This document shows positions 45,262 through 56,430 of a stretch of DNA of 64,000 nt, in pieces (the stretch's first letter is position 1; each line of letters begins with the position of its first letter). Location: positions 310,001 through 374,000 of the forward strand of contig JADKCZ010000002.1 of the NCBI GenBank assembly GCA_016718565.1, given 5' to 3'. Source of the stretch: Anaeromyxobacter sp. (lineage in GTDB: Bacteria > Myxococcota > Myxococcia > Myxococcales > Anaeromyxobacteraceae). Position numbers and translations under genes: made by a program. The notes under the pieces were generated by a model. That model was not told the origin of the DNA. It worked only from the letters and a program-made list of their open reading frames with translations, and did not search any database.

Positions 45262-47642
45262 CCGGCCTCCCCGCGGCCCGGGGCCGCCTGCCTGCCCCGG
45301 AGCTCCTCGATGGCCATGAGCACCCGCTCCGGCGTGGCCGGCGCGTCGAGGCGCGGCCGCAGCCCCGGCGGGCCGACCGCCGCCACGGCGTCGCGCAGGG
45401 CGAAGAAGACCGCGGCGGCCAGCGGCAGCGGCGGCTCGCCGACGGCCTTGGAGCGGCGCACCGTCGGCTCGCGGTTGGGCCGGCCCCGCAGCGTCACCCG
45501 GAAGTCCTCCGGCACGTCGCTGCAGGCCGGGATCTTGTACGTGGAGGGGGCGTGGGTCAGCAGCCGCCCGCGCTCGTCCCAGACCAGCTCCTCCGAGGTG
45601 AGCCAGCCCATCCCCTGCACGAAGCCGCCCTCCACCTGCCCCCGGTCGAGGGCCGGGTTGAGCGAGCCGCCGCAGTCGTGCAGCAGGTCGACCCGCAGCA
45701 GCCGGTGCTCGCCGGTCAGGGTGTCCACCTCCACCTCGGCGACCGCCGCCCCCTGCGAGAAGTAGAGGAAGGGACGGCCGCGGTGGCGCCTCCGGTCGTA
45801 GCGGAGCCTGGGGGTGCGGTAGAAGCCGGCGGCCGAGAGCCCGACCCGGGCGGCGTGGGCCGCCCTGGCCACCTCGGCGAAGCTGGCGCTGCGCCGCCCC
45901 TGGCGGACCCGCCCGCCCTCGAAGACCACGTCGGCCGCGCGTCCCCCCAGCAGGGTGGCGGCCACCGCCGCCAGGCGGCCGCGCAGGGTCCGGGCCGCCA
46001 CCAGGGCCGCCGCGCCGTTCAGGTCGCTGCCCGAGGAGGCGGCGGTGGGCGAGGTGTTGGGCACCTTCTCGGTGGCGGTCGGCATGAGCCGCACCAGCTC
46101 GGGCGGCAGCCCCAGCTCGTCGGCCACCACCTGGGCCACCTTGGTGAAGAGCCCCTGCCCCATCTCCACGCCGCCGTGGTTCAGGTGGACGCTGCCGTCG
46201 GTGTAGACGTGCAGCAGCGCGCCGGCCTGGTTCATGGAGAAGGCGGTGAAGGCGATGCCGAACTTCACCGGGGTGAGCGCCAGACCGCGCTTCAGCCACG
46301 GGCTCACGGCGTTGAAGCGGGCGACGGCCTCGCGCCGGGCCGCGTAGCCGGAGGAGGCGCACAGCTCGTCCAGCAGCGCCGGCAGCACGTTGTCGGTGAA
46401 CCGCATGCCGTAGGGCGTGACGTCGCGGCCGCGGCCCCCGTAGAGGTTGGCGCGGCGGACCTCCAGCGGGTCCCGGCCCAGGGCGCGGGCCACCTCGTCG
46501 ATCACCTGCTCGATGGCCAGGATGCCCTGCGGGCCGCCGAACCCGCGGAAGGCGGTGTTGGAGGCGGTGTTGGTGCGGCAGCGGTGGGAGGTCACCGTGA
46601 CGTGCGGCAGGTAGTAGGCGTTGTCGGCGTGCAGCATGGCCCGGTCGTTGACGGCGCCCGAGAGGTCCGCCGACATGCCGCAGCGGGAGGCCAGGGTCAG
46701 GTCCAGCGCCAGCAGGCGCCCCCGGTCGTCGAAGCCCACCTCGTACTCGGCGACGAAGTCGTGGCGCTTGCCGGTCAGCGCCATGTCGTCGTCGCGGTCG
46801 AGCCTGAGCTTGACCGGGCGGCCGGTGCGCGCCGCCAGCAGCGCCGCCACGCAGGCCGGCAGCGCGGCCTGGGTCTCCTTCCCGCCGAAGCCACCGCCCA
46901 GCCGCCGCACCTCGACCGAGACGGCGGCGTCCGCCCGGCCGAGCGCCCTGGCGACCAGGTGCTGCACCTCGCTGGGGTGCTGGGTGGAGGCGTGCACCAG
47001 CATGGTCCCGCCCTCCCCCGGCACCGCCATGGCCACCTGCCCCTCCAGGTAGAAGTGCTCCTGCCCGCCCATGGCGAAGCGCCCGGCCAGCCGCCGCGGC
47101 GCGCGGGCCAGCGCCGCCGCCGAGGCGCCCCGGCGCAGCACCTCGGTGGGCAGCACGAAGGAGCCGGCCGCCAGGGCCTCCTCCACGGTGAGGATGGGGG
47201 GCAGGTCCTGGTACTCGACGACCGCCGCGCCGGCGGCCGCGCGGGCCTGGTCGCCGGTCTCGGCCGCCACCGCGAACAGCGACTGGCCCCAGTACTCGAC
47301 CAGCCCATCGGCGAAGATCGGGTCCCCCGGCAGCACCGGCCCGACGTCGTTGCCGTGCGCCAGGTCGGCGGCCGTGAGCACCGCCGCCACGCCGGGGGCG
47401 GCGCGCACCGGGCCCACGTCCAGGCGGTCGACGCGGGCGTGGGCGCGCGCCGAGAGGGCCACGAAGGCGTGGAGCAGGCCGCGCGGCTCGGGCAGGTCGT
47501 CCACGTACCGGGCGGCGCCCCGCACGTGGTGCTCGGCGCTGTCGTGGGGCCGGGAGGCGGCCACCGCGGGGACGAACTCCGGGCCGGGGAGGGGCCGGCG
47601 CGGCCGCGCGGCGGCCCGCCGGGCCGGGCGGGGCGGGCTCAC
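45258..47642 (-). CDS. xdhB: Xanthine dehydrogenase, molybdopterin-binding subunit
   Basis: Seen: 794 residues from GTG 47642 (GTGA overlap with xdhA). After a basic start: DSAEHHVRGAARYVDDLPEP, EGQVAMAVPGEGG, RRLGGGFGGKETQAA, FRGFGGPQGILAIE, HLNHGGVEMGQGLFTK, and catalytic Glu in SKAVGEPPLPLAAAV. Known: hydroxylates hypoxanthine and xanthine to urate at the Mo site. It matches the two-subunit, Rhodobacter-type enzyme. The frame is also open upstream through xdhA, but the overlap start fits the family N-terminus. Confidence 0.95.
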   Translation of the reverse strand: MSPPRPARRAAARPRRPLPGPEFVPAVAASRPHDSAEHHVRGAARYVDDLPEPRGLLHAFVALSARAHARVDRLDVGPVRAAPGVAAVLTAADLAHGNDVGPVLPGDPIFADGLVEYWGQSLFAVAAETGDQARAAAGAAVVEYQDLPPILTVEEALAAGSFVLPTEVLRRGASAAALARAPRRLAGRFAMGGQEHFYLEGQVAMAVPGEGGTMLVHASTQHPSEVQHLVARALGRADAAVSVEVRRLGGGFGGKETQAALPACVAALLAARTGRPVKLRLDRDDDMALTGKRHDFVAEYEVGFDDRGRLLALDLTLASRCGMSADLSGAVNDRAMLHADNAYYLPHVTVTSHRCRTNTASNTAFRGFGGPQGILAIEQVIDEVARALGRDPLEVRRANLYGGRGRDVTPYGMRFTDNVLPALLDELCASSGYAARREAVARFNAVSPWLKRGLALTPVKFGIAFTAFSMNQAGALLHVYTDGSVHLNHGGVEMGQGLFTKVAQVVADELGLPPELVRLMPTATEKVPNTSPTAASSGSDLNGAAALVAARTLRGRLAAVAATLLGGRAADVVFEGGRVRQGRRSASFAEVARAAHAARVGLSAAGFYRTPRLRYDRRRHRGRPFLYFSQGAAVAEVEVDTLTGEHRLLRVDLLHDCGGSLNPALDRGQVEGGFVQGMGWLTSEELVWDERGRLLTHAPSTYKIPACSDVPEDFRVTLRGRPNREPTVRRSKAVGEPPLPLAAAVFFALRDAVAAVGPPGLRPRLDAPATPERVLMAIEELRGRQAAPGRGEAG

Positions 47643-49102
47643 CGCCCCTCCGCGCCGGCGCGCAGCCGGGTGGCGGGGGCCTCCCCGCCGGTCTCCAGCT
47701 GGAACTTGCGCAGCAGGTTCCCCGCCACCAGGCGGCGGTAGGTGGCGCTGCCGCGGAGGTCGGAGAGCGGCGCGAGCGCCTGGTCCAGCAGCGGCACCAC
47801 CTGCTCGACGGCGGCCAGGGTCCAGGGGAGGCCGAGCAGGGCCCGCTCCACCGCGTCCACCCGCACCGGCGTGGCGGCCATGCCGCCGAAGGCCACCCGC
47901 ACCTGCGCCACCCGCCCCCGCTCCAGCACCAGCGCGAAGGCGCCGCACACCGTGGAGATGTCCTGGTCGAACCGCTTGGCGACCTTGTAGGCGCGGAACG
48001 AGAGGCCCGGTGCCCGCCGCGGCACCCGGATCCGCTCCAGCAGCTCGCCGGGCCTGAGCGCCGTCCGGCGGTAGCCTGCGAAGAAGGCGGCCAGGGGCAG
48101 CTCGCGGGTGTCCTGGCCGCGCCGCAGCACCACCGAGGCGTCCAGCGCCAGCAGCGCCGGGGCGGTGTCGCCGATGGGCGAGGCGTTGGCCAGGTTGCCG
48201 CCCAGGGTGCCGGCGTTGCGGATCTGCTGCGAGCCGATGCGGCGCAGCAGCCGGCCCAGGTCCGGGTGCTCCGCCTCGAGCGGCCCGAGCGCGTCGGTGT
48301 AGCTGGCGGCGGCGCCCACCTCCACGTGGGTGGCGCCCAGCGACACCGCGGTCAGCTCGGGCACCCCGCCCAGCGCGATGACGGTGTCGAGCGCGCGCCG
48401 CTGCTTGGTGACCCACAGCCCCACGTCGGTGGCGCCCGCCACCAGGTGGGCCGCCGGGTGGGCCTCGGCCAGGCGGGCCGCCTCGGCCAGCGAGCGCGGG
48501 GCGAACCAGCGCCGGCCCCCGTGGCGGAGCGCCAGCCCCTCGGTCCGCGCCAGCCCCTCGAGCTGGGCCCGCAGCGCCGCCTGCTGCGCCGCCAGCCGCG
48601 GGACCTGGCCGCCGGCGCAGGCCAGCCGGGCCGCCTCCACGATGGGCCGGTAGCCGGTGCAGCGGCACAGGTTGCCGGCCAGCACCTCGTCGAGCCGCTG
48701 GCGCGACGGCGCCACCTCCGACTCGTAGAGGGCCGTCAGGGACATCACGAAGCCCGGCGTGCAGAAGCCGCACTGCGAGGCGTGGCACCGCACCAGGGCG
48801 TCCTGCACCGGGTGGAGCGGCTGGCCCTCGCGGCACAGGCTCTCCACCGTGAGGAGCGCCGCCCCGTCGAGCGCCGGCAGGAAGAGCAGGCAGGCGTTGA
48901 GGGCGCGGTAGCGGAGCTCGCCCCCCCGCAGCTCCACCAGCACCACGGTGCAGGCGCCGCAGTCTCCCTCGGCGCAGCCCTCCTTGGTGCCGCTGCGGCC
49001 CTCCACCTCGCGCAGCCAGCGCAGCACCGTCAGCGTCGGGTCGACGCCGTCGAGCTCCCGCACCTGGCCGTCGAGGATGAACCGGATGCCGCTGCCGTCC
49101 AC
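47639..49102 (-). CDS. xdhA: Xanthine dehydrogenase, [2Fe-2S] and FAD subunit
   Basis: Seen: 487 residues from GTG 49102. Plant-type [2Fe-2S] Cys set (C43, C48, C51, C71) and a second one (C111, C114, C146, C148 in CGFCTPG and CRCTGYRPI), then an FAD domain (HLVAGATDVGLWVTKQ, QIRNAGTLGGNLANASPIGDTAPALLALDA) and its C-terminal part. Known: passes electrons from Mo to FAD/NAD. Fused FeS-FAD layout is typical of XdhA. First gene of xdhABC. Confidence 0.95.
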   Translation of the reverse strand: MDGSGIRFILDGQVRELDGVDPTLTVLRWLREVEGRSGTKEGCAEGDCGACTVVLVELRGGELRYRALNACLLFLPALDGAALLTVESLCREGQPLHPVQDALVRCHASQCGFCTPGFVMSLTALYESEVAPSRQRLDEVLAGNLCRCTGYRPIVEAARLACAGGQVPRLAAQQAALRAQLEGLARTEGLALRHGGRRWFAPRSLAEAARLAEAHPAAHLVAGATDVGLWVTKQRRALDTVIALGGVPELTAVSLGATHVEVGAAASYTDALGPLEAEHPDLGRLLRRIGSQQIRNAGTLGGNLANASPIGDTAPALLALDASVVLRRGQDTRELPLAAFFAGYRRTALRPGELLERIRVPRRAPGLSFRAYKVAKRFDQDISTVCGAFALVLERGRVAQVRVAFGGMAATPVRVDAVERALLGLPWTLAAVEQVVPLLDQALAPLSDLRGSATYRRLVAGNLLRKFQLETGGEAPATRLRAGAEGR

Positions 49103-49195
49103 GCCGCTCCTCCGCGCGCCGCGCCGGGCGCCCCGCCTTCATAGCCGGGCACCGGCCGCCATGCGAGAGTAGCAGGAGAGCGGGCCACGACGCGG

Positions 49196-49840
49196 ATGGC
49201 AGACCAGACGACCAGCGGCCCGGCGGCCCCCACCCCCTCGCGCCCCGCGCCGGTGGCGGGCGTGCTGCTGGCGGCGGGGCGGTCGTCCCGCATGGGGTCC
49301 AACAAGCTCCTGCTCGAGGTTGGCGGCGAGCCGCTGGTCCGTCGCGCCGCGCGGGTCGCCCTGGAGGCCGGGCTCGACCCGGTGGTGGTGGTGACCGGTC
49401 ACCAGGCGGCGCTGGTCGAGGCGGCGCTGCGAGGCCTGCCCTGCCGCGCCGTGCGCGCCCCCGATCCAGCGCAGGGCCAGGGCGCCTCGCTCGCGGCCGG
49501 CCTGGCGGCCCTGCCGCCCGGGGCCGAGGCGGCGGTGGTGCTGCTGGCCGACATGCCCCGGGTGACGGCGGCCATGGTGTCGGCGCTGGTGGCGCGCGCC
49601 ACCGGCTCGGAGGCCCCGCTGGTCCTGTCCGACTACGGCGGGGTCCTGGCCCCGCCCGCCCTCTACCGCCGGGCCCTGTTCCAGGAGCTGAGCGATCCGG
49701 GCGAGACCCCGGGCCGGCGGGTGCTGGCCCGCCACCGCGCCGAGGCCCTCACCGTCGCCTTCCCGGCCGAGGCGCTGGCGGACGTGGACGTGCCGGCCGA
49801 CCTGGCCGGCCTGGCCACGCTCCCGGGGGGCCGACCGTGA
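49196..49840 (+). CDS. MocA-like molybdenum cofactor nucleotidyltransferase (YgfJ-type)
   Basis: Seen: 214 residues, with the NTP-binding LLAAGRSSRMGSNKLLLEVGG, a VVVVTGHQAALVE strand, and VVLLADMPRVTAAMV. Known: MocA makes Moco cytosine dinucleotide for xanthine-dehydrogenase-like enzymes; YgfJ is its partner in the E. coli xdhD region. Divergent from xdhA (93-bp gap) and translationally coupled to the CoxI-type gene that follows. Confidence 0.88.
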   Translation: MADQTTSGPAAPTPSRPAPVAGVLLAAGRSSRMGSNKLLLEVGGEPLVRRAARVALEAGLDPVVVVTGHQAALVEAALRGLPCRAVRAPDPAQGQGASLAAGLAALPPGAEAAVVLLADMPRVTAAMVSALVARATGSEAPLVLSDYGGVLAPPALYRRALFQELSDPGETPGRRVLARHRAEALTVAFPAEALADVDVPADLAGLATLPGGRP

Positions 49841-50862
49841 CGGACGCCGCCATCCTGGCCCAGGCCGCGGCCTGGCTGGAGCAGGGCCTGGGGGTGGCGC
49901 TGGCCACCGTGGTCCGGACCTGGGGCTCGGCGCCGCGCCCGGCCGGCAGCCAGCTGGTGGTCAACCAGCGCGGCGACTTCGCCGGCTCGGTCTCCGGCGG
50001 CTGCGTCGAGGCGGCGGTCATCGAGGCGGCACAGGGCTGCCTCCGCACCGGGGCGCCGCGGCGGCTGGCCTTCGGCGTCACCGACGAGCAGGCCTGGGAG
50101 GTGGGCCTGGCCTGCGGCGGCACCGTCGAGGTGGCGGTGGCCCCCCTGCCTGGCCCCGCCGCGCTGGCCCAGCTCCTGGACGACCTGGCGGCCAGGAGGC
50201 CGGCGGTGCTGGCGCTCGACCTGGTCGCGGGCACCGCCACCCTGCTCCACCCGGACGACCCACCGGCGCCGGCGGCCGCGCCCCTGGCCGGCCACGGCGC
50301 CCAGCTGGCCCAGGCGGCGCGGGCGGCGGCCCGGCGCGGGCGCTCCGGGCCGCTGGAGTGGCCCGGGCCCGCCACCTTCCTCAGGGTCTACGCCCCGCCG
50401 GTGCGGCTGGTGGTGATCGGCGCGGTGCACGTGGCGCAGGCCCTGGTGCCCATGGCGCAGCTGGCCGGCTACCACGCGCTGGTGGTCGACCCCCGCCCGG
50501 CCTTCGCCGCCGCGGCCCGCTTCCCCGGGGCCGAGGTGCTCACCGCCTGGCCGGAGGCGGCCCTGGCGCGGCTGGCCCTGGACCGCCACACCGCGCTGGT
50601 GGCCCTGAGCCACCAGCCCCGCATCGACGACCCGGCGCTGGCGGCGGCGCTGCGCGCCGGCGCCTTCTACGTGGGGGCGCTCGGCAGCCGCACCACCCAC
50701 GCCGCCCGCTGCCAGCGGCTGGCGGCGATGGGGCTGGCGGCCGGGCTGGTGGAGCGGGTGCGGGGGCCCATCGGGCTCGACCTGGGGGCCGAGGGGCCCG
50801 GCGAGATCGCGGTGGCCATCCTGGCGGAGCTGCTGGCCCACCTGCGCCGGCCGTCCCCCTGA
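49837..50862 (+). CDS. Second XdhC/CoxI-family Moco maturation protein
   Basis: Seen: 341 residues from GTG 49837 in a GTGA overlap with the nucleotidyltransferase. RTWGSAPRPAGSQLVV, GSVSGGCVEAAVIEAA (CoxI variant of the XdhC motif), VVIGAVHVAQALVPM, HQPRIDDPALAAAL, GALGSRTTHAARCQRL, IGLDLGAEGPGEIAVAILAELL. Known: these proteins help deliver or sulfurate Moco. Pairing with a MocA-type enzyme suggests it serves the XdhD-like enzyme rather than XdhAB (inference). Confidence 0.88.
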   Translation: MTDAAILAQAAAWLEQGLGVALATVVRTWGSAPRPAGSQLVVNQRGDFAGSVSGGCVEAAVIEAAQGCLRTGAPRRLAFGVTDEQAWEVGLACGGTVEVAVAPLPGPAALAQLLDDLAARRPAVLALDLVAGTATLLHPDDPPAPAAAPLAGHGAQLAQAARAAARRGRSGPLEWPGPATFLRVYAPPVRLVVIGAVHVAQALVPMAQLAGYHALVVDPRPAFAAAARFPGAEVLTAWPEAALARLALDRHTALVALSHQPRIDDPALAAALRAGAFYVGALGSRTTHAARCQRLAAMGLAAGLVERVRGPIGLDLGAEGPGEIAVAILAELLAHLRRPSP

Positions 50863-50892
50863 GCCGCGCCACGGGCGGCCCCTCCGGCAGGC

Positions 50893-52179
50893 TCAGCGCG
50901 CCACGCCGGTGAGGAGCACCGCCACCGACCGGCCCGGGGCCGGCTGGGACAGCAGGCCGGCCAGCCCGGCCGTGCCGGTGGCCGACGCGGCGATGCCGGC
51001 GTGGGGCCTGGCCAGGGCGTGGGCCCGCGCCACCGCCACCTCGTCCACCACCACCGGGCCGCCCCCGGTGGCGCGCATGCCGGCGGCGATGGCCCACCAG
51101 TCGTAGGTCTCGTCGTCCAGGATGCCGTGGGCCAGGCTGTGGGGGGGCTCCTCCCAGGGCCACATGTAGCGGCCGCGGTGGCGGGCCGCCTCGTCGAGCG
51201 GCGTCGCGCCCAGCCGCCGCCAGGCCCGCTCCAGCGGCGCGCACCCGGCGGTCTGGACCGCCACCAGCCGCGGCGCGCGCGCCAGGACGCCGCCCGCCAC
51301 CGCCAGCGCCAGCCCCTGGGCCAGCGCGCTGGCCAGGGCGCCCCCGCCCACCTGCACGTAGAGCGCCTCTGGCGCGGCCCCGGCGGCCCGAAGGCCCTCG
51401 GCCAGCTCGAACGCCAGGGTGCGCCCGCCCTCGATGGCCAGGCCGTTGTCGGGCCCCTGCACGCCGAAGGGGATGGCCCCGGCCGCCACCGCCTCGCGGA
51501 AGCGCAGGTAGCAGGGATCACCCGGCTCGCCGGGCCGCCGCTGGCAGACGGTGCGGGTGGCGCCCAGCGCCGCCAGCCGCTCCACCACCGCGGCCTCGGC
51601 GTCGGGGGGGACGAAGACGTCGAGCGGCCACCCGGCGGCGCGGGCCACCACCGCGGCCGCCAGCGCGGCGTTGCCGCAGGAGGCGATGGCCAGCCGCCGG
51701 GACCGCAGCCCCGCCCCGGCCGGCAGCCGGGCCGCCTCCAGCACCCGGAGGTACAGCATCACCAGCATCAGGTGCCGCGCCTTGTGCGAGCCGGCCACGT
51801 TGCCGGTCTCGTCCTTCACCCACAGCGCGCCGGCGTGGCCGGCGGCGCGCGCCAGCGCCGGCTGCAGGGCCAGCGGCGTGGCGCGGAAGCCCCGGCCGTC
51901 CACCTCCTGCAGCGCGCCGTCGAGCTGGCCGGCCAGGTCGAGCCAGGCCTGGTCGGGCAGGCCGGCCGCCCTGAGCAGCCGGTAGGGCGACAGCAGCGCG
52001 CGGAAGCGGAGGTACGGGTCGGCCTCGTCGCCCACGCCGAACGGGGCGGGCGCGTCCTCGGGCACCAGCAGGTGGTCCACCTCGTCGCCCGGCGCCCCCG
52101 CCGCCGGGCAGCGGAAGGGCAGCGCCGCGGCGGCGTCCACCCGGGCGCCGCAGCCGTGGCAGGTGAAGCGCACCGCCAC
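50893..52179 (-). CDS. PLP-dependent enzyme of the threonine synthase/serine dehydratase fold
   Basis: Seen: 428 residues. An N-terminal zinc-ribbon-like CHGCGARV, then DETGNVAGSHKARHL, where K of SHK would hold pyridoxal phosphate, ASCGNAALAAAVVARAAG (phosphate-binding Gly/Asn loop), GVQGPDNGLAIEGG, VQVGGGALASALAQG. Known: fold-type II PLP enzymes catalyse beta-replacement or elimination. It does not look like canonical threonine synthase in the middle. It lies 4 bases from a second PLP gene in the purine block, so an ammonia-lyase step on a diamino or ureido acid is possible (inference). Confidence 0.8.
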   Translation of the reverse strand: MAVRFTCHGCGARVDAAAALPFRCPAAGAPGDEVDHLLVPEDAPAPFGVGDEADPYLRFRALLSPYRLLRAAGLPDQAWLDLAGQLDGALQEVDGRGFRATPLALQPALARAAGHAGALWVKDETGNVAGSHKARHLMLVMLYLRVLEAARLPAGAGLRSRRLAIASCGNAALAAAVVARAAGWPLDVFVPPDAEAAVVERLAALGATRTVCQRRPGEPGDPCYLRFREAVAAGAIPFGVQGPDNGLAIEGGRTLAFELAEGLRAAGAAPEALYVQVGGGALASALAQGLALAVAGGVLARAPRLVAVQTAGCAPLERAWRRLGATPLDEAARHRGRYMWPWEEPPHSLAHGILDDETYDWWAIAAGMRATGGGPVVVDEVAVARAHALARPHAGIAASATGTAGLAGLLSQPAPGRSVAVLLTGVAR

Positions 52180-52183
52180 CGCC

Positions 52184-53689
<1,506 letters not shown>

Positions 53690-53703
53690 CTCACCGCTCC
53701 CTC

Positions 53704-54912
53704 TCAAGGACCTTCGGTCGTCGCCAGCCGGGCCATGCGGGCCCAGAGTCCTGCCGCCTCGCGCCTCGCCTCGGCCTCGACGGCCGCCGCGTCGGCGGCC
53801 ACCAGCCGCCCTTCCTCGACCACCACGCGTCCGTCCACTACCACGTGGCGCAGCCGCCCGTCCTGCCGCACCACCAGGTCGCCCAGGCCGCCCGGCGCGA
53901 GCGGCGCCACCGCGGCCCCGAACCGCTCGGCCACCAGCCGGTGGCCGGCCGCCAGCCGGCCCGCCGCGGCCGGATCGCCGTGCGCCGCCGCCAGGCGGAG
54001 GAGCGCGGCCTCCTCGGCCGCCATGTCGGCCTCCCAGCCGTCGGTGCCCAGCGCCACCCGCGAGGCCCCGGCCAGCGCGCCGGGGTACCCCACCCTGTTG
54101 CCCTCGTTGGAGCGGGGGTTCTGGACCAGCCAGCAGCCGTGGGCCTCCGCCAGCGCCACCTGCGCCGGCGAGAGGTGGACGCCGTGCGCCAGGATGGAGC
54201 CCGGCGGCAGCGCCTGGCAGGCCAGCAGCCGCTCCAGCGGCCCGGCCGCGCCGCGCGCCCGGGCGTCCACCACGTCGGCCAGGTCCTCGGCCACGTGCAC
54301 GTGGACCACCGTGCCGAGCGCGCGGGCCAGCTCGCCGGCGGCCCGCAGGGTGGCGTCGCTGGCGGTGAAGGAGGCGTGCAGGCCCACCAGGGGCCGCAGC
54401 CTGGGCGAGGCGGGCAGGCGGCGGCACTCGGCCAGGCCGCGCCGCCCCTCCTCCGGCCCGCCGTTCCGGTCGGTGGCCCCGTAGCAGAGCAGCGCCCGGA
54501 TGCCGAGCTCGTCGCAGGCGGCCGCCAGGATGGCCAGCGAGCCCTCGATGAGGGCCGGCGACTCGTGGTGGTCCACCAGCGCGGTGGTGCCGCACAGGAG
54601 CGCCCGGGCCACGTAGTCCCGCGCCGCGGCCCGCAGCGAGGGCGCGTCGAGCGCCCGGTCGAGGCGCCACCAGACCCGCCGCAGGATCTGGAGGAAGTCC
54701 TGCGGCGGCGGCGTCGGCGGCGGCAGGCCGTGGCGGGCCAGGCCGCTGTAGAGGTGGGTGTGGGCGCAGACCGCCCCGGGCGCGATGAGGCCGTCCGGGC
54801 AGGCCAGGCGCCGGGCGCCGGCCGGCGCCTCCGCCACCACCCGGCCGGCGAGGAGGTGCACGGTGCGGCCGGTCCGGTCGGGCCCGACGACGAGGGAGGC
54901 GGCGCTGGTCAC
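53704..54912 (-). CDS. ssnA: SsnA-like amidohydrolase
   Basis: Seen: 402 residues. Metal ligands HTH in GAVCAHTHLYSGLARHG, LVDHHESP, VHVHVAEDLADV, ILAHGVHL, the SsnA-like LVQNPRSNEGNRVGY, and LGTDGWEADM (Asp ligand). Known: SsnA belongs to the chlorohydrolase/guanine-deaminase branch and sits beside xdhD/ygfK in enterobacteria. Substrate of SsnA is not settled. 14 bases before the PLP gene. Confidence 0.88.
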   Translation of the reverse strand: MTSAASLVVGPDRTGRTVHLLAGRVVAEAPAGARRLACPDGLIAPGAVCAHTHLYSGLARHGLPPPTPPPQDFLQILRRVWWRLDRALDAPSLRAAARDYVARALLCGTTALVDHHESPALIEGSLAILAAACDELGIRALLCYGATDRNGGPEEGRRGLAECRRLPASPRLRPLVGLHASFTASDATLRAAGELARALGTVVHVHVAEDLADVVDARARGAAGPLERLLACQALPPGSILAHGVHLSPAQVALAEAHGCWLVQNPRSNEGNRVGYPGALAGASRVALGTDGWEADMAAEEAALLRLAAAHGDPAAAGRLAAGHRLVAERFGAAVAPLAPGGLGDLVVRQDGRLRHVVVDGRVVVEEGRLVAADAAAVEAEARREAAGLWARMARLATTEGP

Positions 54913-55001
54913 GGGTGGTCCGGGCTCCTGGCGCCGTTCGGTGCTGCGACCCGGGCGCCGGTGCAGTATGGATGGCCCTGGCCTGCAGGGCGAGGTGGCG
55001 C

Positions 55002-56405
55002 ATGGTGGAGACGCTGGTCCGCGGCGGGACGGTGGTGACGGCCGAGGGGCGTCGGCGCGCCGACGTGCGCTGCCGCGACGGCCTGATCGCCGAGGTGGGC
55101 GAGGGGCTGGTCCCCTCCCCGGGCGCCGCGGTGGTGGACGCGGGGGGCTGCTTCGTCATGCCCGGCGGCGTCGATCCGCACACCCACATGCAGCTGCCCA
55201 TGATGGGCACGGTGGTGGCCGACGACTTCCTCTCCGGCACCGCGGCCGCCGCGGCCGGCGGCACCACCACCATCCTCGACTTCGTCGGGCCGGAGCGCGG
55301 CGAGTCGCCGCTGGCGGCCCTGGCCACCTGGCAGGCCTGGGCCTCGCGCGCCACCGTGGACTTCGGCCTGCACATGACCGTGTCCTGGTGGGGCGAGCGC
55401 TTCGCCGCCGAGATGGCGCCGCTGGTCCACCAGCACGGCGTCTGCAGCTTCAAGTTCTTCCTGGCCTACAAGGGCGGGCTGATGCTGCCGGACGAGAGCA
55501 TCATCCAGGGCTTCCTGCGCTGCCGCGAGCTCGGCGCCCTGCCCCAGGTCCACGCCGAGAACGGCGAGCTGATCGCGCACCTGCAGGCCAAGCTGAAGGC
55601 CGAGGGGGTGACCGGGCCGCGCGGCCACGTCCTGTCCCGCCCGCCCATCCTGGAGGGCGAGGCCACCCACCGGGCCGTCACCATGGCCGAGGTGCTCGAC
55701 GTCCCGCTCTACGTGGTGCACGTCTCGGCCGCCGAGGCGGCCGAGGCCATCGGCCGGGCCCGCGGGCGCGGCGCCCGGGTGGTCGGCGAGACCCTGCCCG
55801 GGTTCCTGGGCATCGACGCCTCGGTCTACGAGAGCCCCGACCTCGACGTCGCCGCCGGCCACGTCATGAGCCCCCCCTACCGCCCGGCCGGCCACCAGGC
55901 GGCGCTGTGGCGGGCCGTCGCCGAGGGGGTGCTCTCCACCAGCGGCACCGACCACTGCTGCTTCACCACCGAGCAGAAGCGGCTGGGGGCCGCCGACTTC
56001 ACCCGCATCCCCAACGGCTGCGGCGGGGTCGAGGACCGCCTGCACGTGCTGTGGCACCTGGGCGTGAACGGCGGGCACCTCACGCCGGAGCGCTTCGTGG
56101 CCCTCACCTCCACCAGCGCCGCCCGCGCCTTCAACCTCTACCCGCGCAAGGGGTCCCTGCAGCCGGGCGCCGACGCCGACGTGGTGGTGCTCGACCCCAC
56201 CCGCACCCGCACCCTCTCGGCGCGCACCCAGCGGCAGCGCACCGACTTCTCGGTCTGGGAGGGGCGCGAGGTGCGCGGCGTGGTGGTGCACACCCTGGCC
56301 GGCGGGCGCCACCTCTACGCCGACGGCGACCTCCGGGCCGAGCCCGGCAGCGGGCGCTACCTGCCGCGCCGGCCCTTCGGCCCGGCCTACCAGGGCCAGA
56401 TCTGA
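55002..56405 (+). CDS. hyuA: Dihydropyrimidinase/D-hydantoinase
   Basis: Seen: 467 residues. Zn ligands H60 and H62 (DPHTHMQ), carboxylated Lys151 in CSFKFFLAYKG, HAENGELI, YVVHVSAAEA, and Asp in STSGTDHCCF. Known: opens cyclic diamides such as dihydrouracil and hydantoins to N-carbamoyl acids. ATG 55002 has GAGGTGG 6 bases before; the upstream ATG 54972 lacks one. Divergent from ssnA across 89 bases. Confidence 0.93.
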   Translation: MVETLVRGGTVVTAEGRRRADVRCRDGLIAEVGEGLVPSPGAAVVDAGGCFVMPGGVDPHTHMQLPMMGTVVADDFLSGTAAAAAGGTTTILDFVGPERGESPLAALATWQAWASRATVDFGLHMTVSWWGERFAAEMAPLVHQHGVCSFKFFLAYKGGLMLPDESIIQGFLRCRELGALPQVHAENGELIAHLQAKLKAEGVTGPRGHVLSRPPILEGEATHRAVTMAEVLDVPLYVVHVSAAEAAEAIGRARGRGARVVGETLPGFLGIDASVYESPDLDVAAGHVMSPPYRPAGHQAALWRAVAEGVLSTSGTDHCCFTTEQKRLGAADFTRIPNGCGGVEDRLHVLWHLGVNGGHLTPERFVALTSTSAARAFNLYPRKGSLQPGADADVVVLDPTRTRTLSARTQRQRTDFSVWEGREVRGVVVHTLAGGRHLYADGDLRAEPGSGRYLPRRPFGPAYQGQI

Positions 56406-56430
56406 GGGCCGGCCCCCGGGCCCGGAGCGC

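Noticed and set aside
45258..49102. Single fused XdhA-XdhB protein
   Set aside because: The xdhB frame happens to stay open upstream, but xdhA lies in another frame with its own stop and a GTGA overlap, so two genes are certain.
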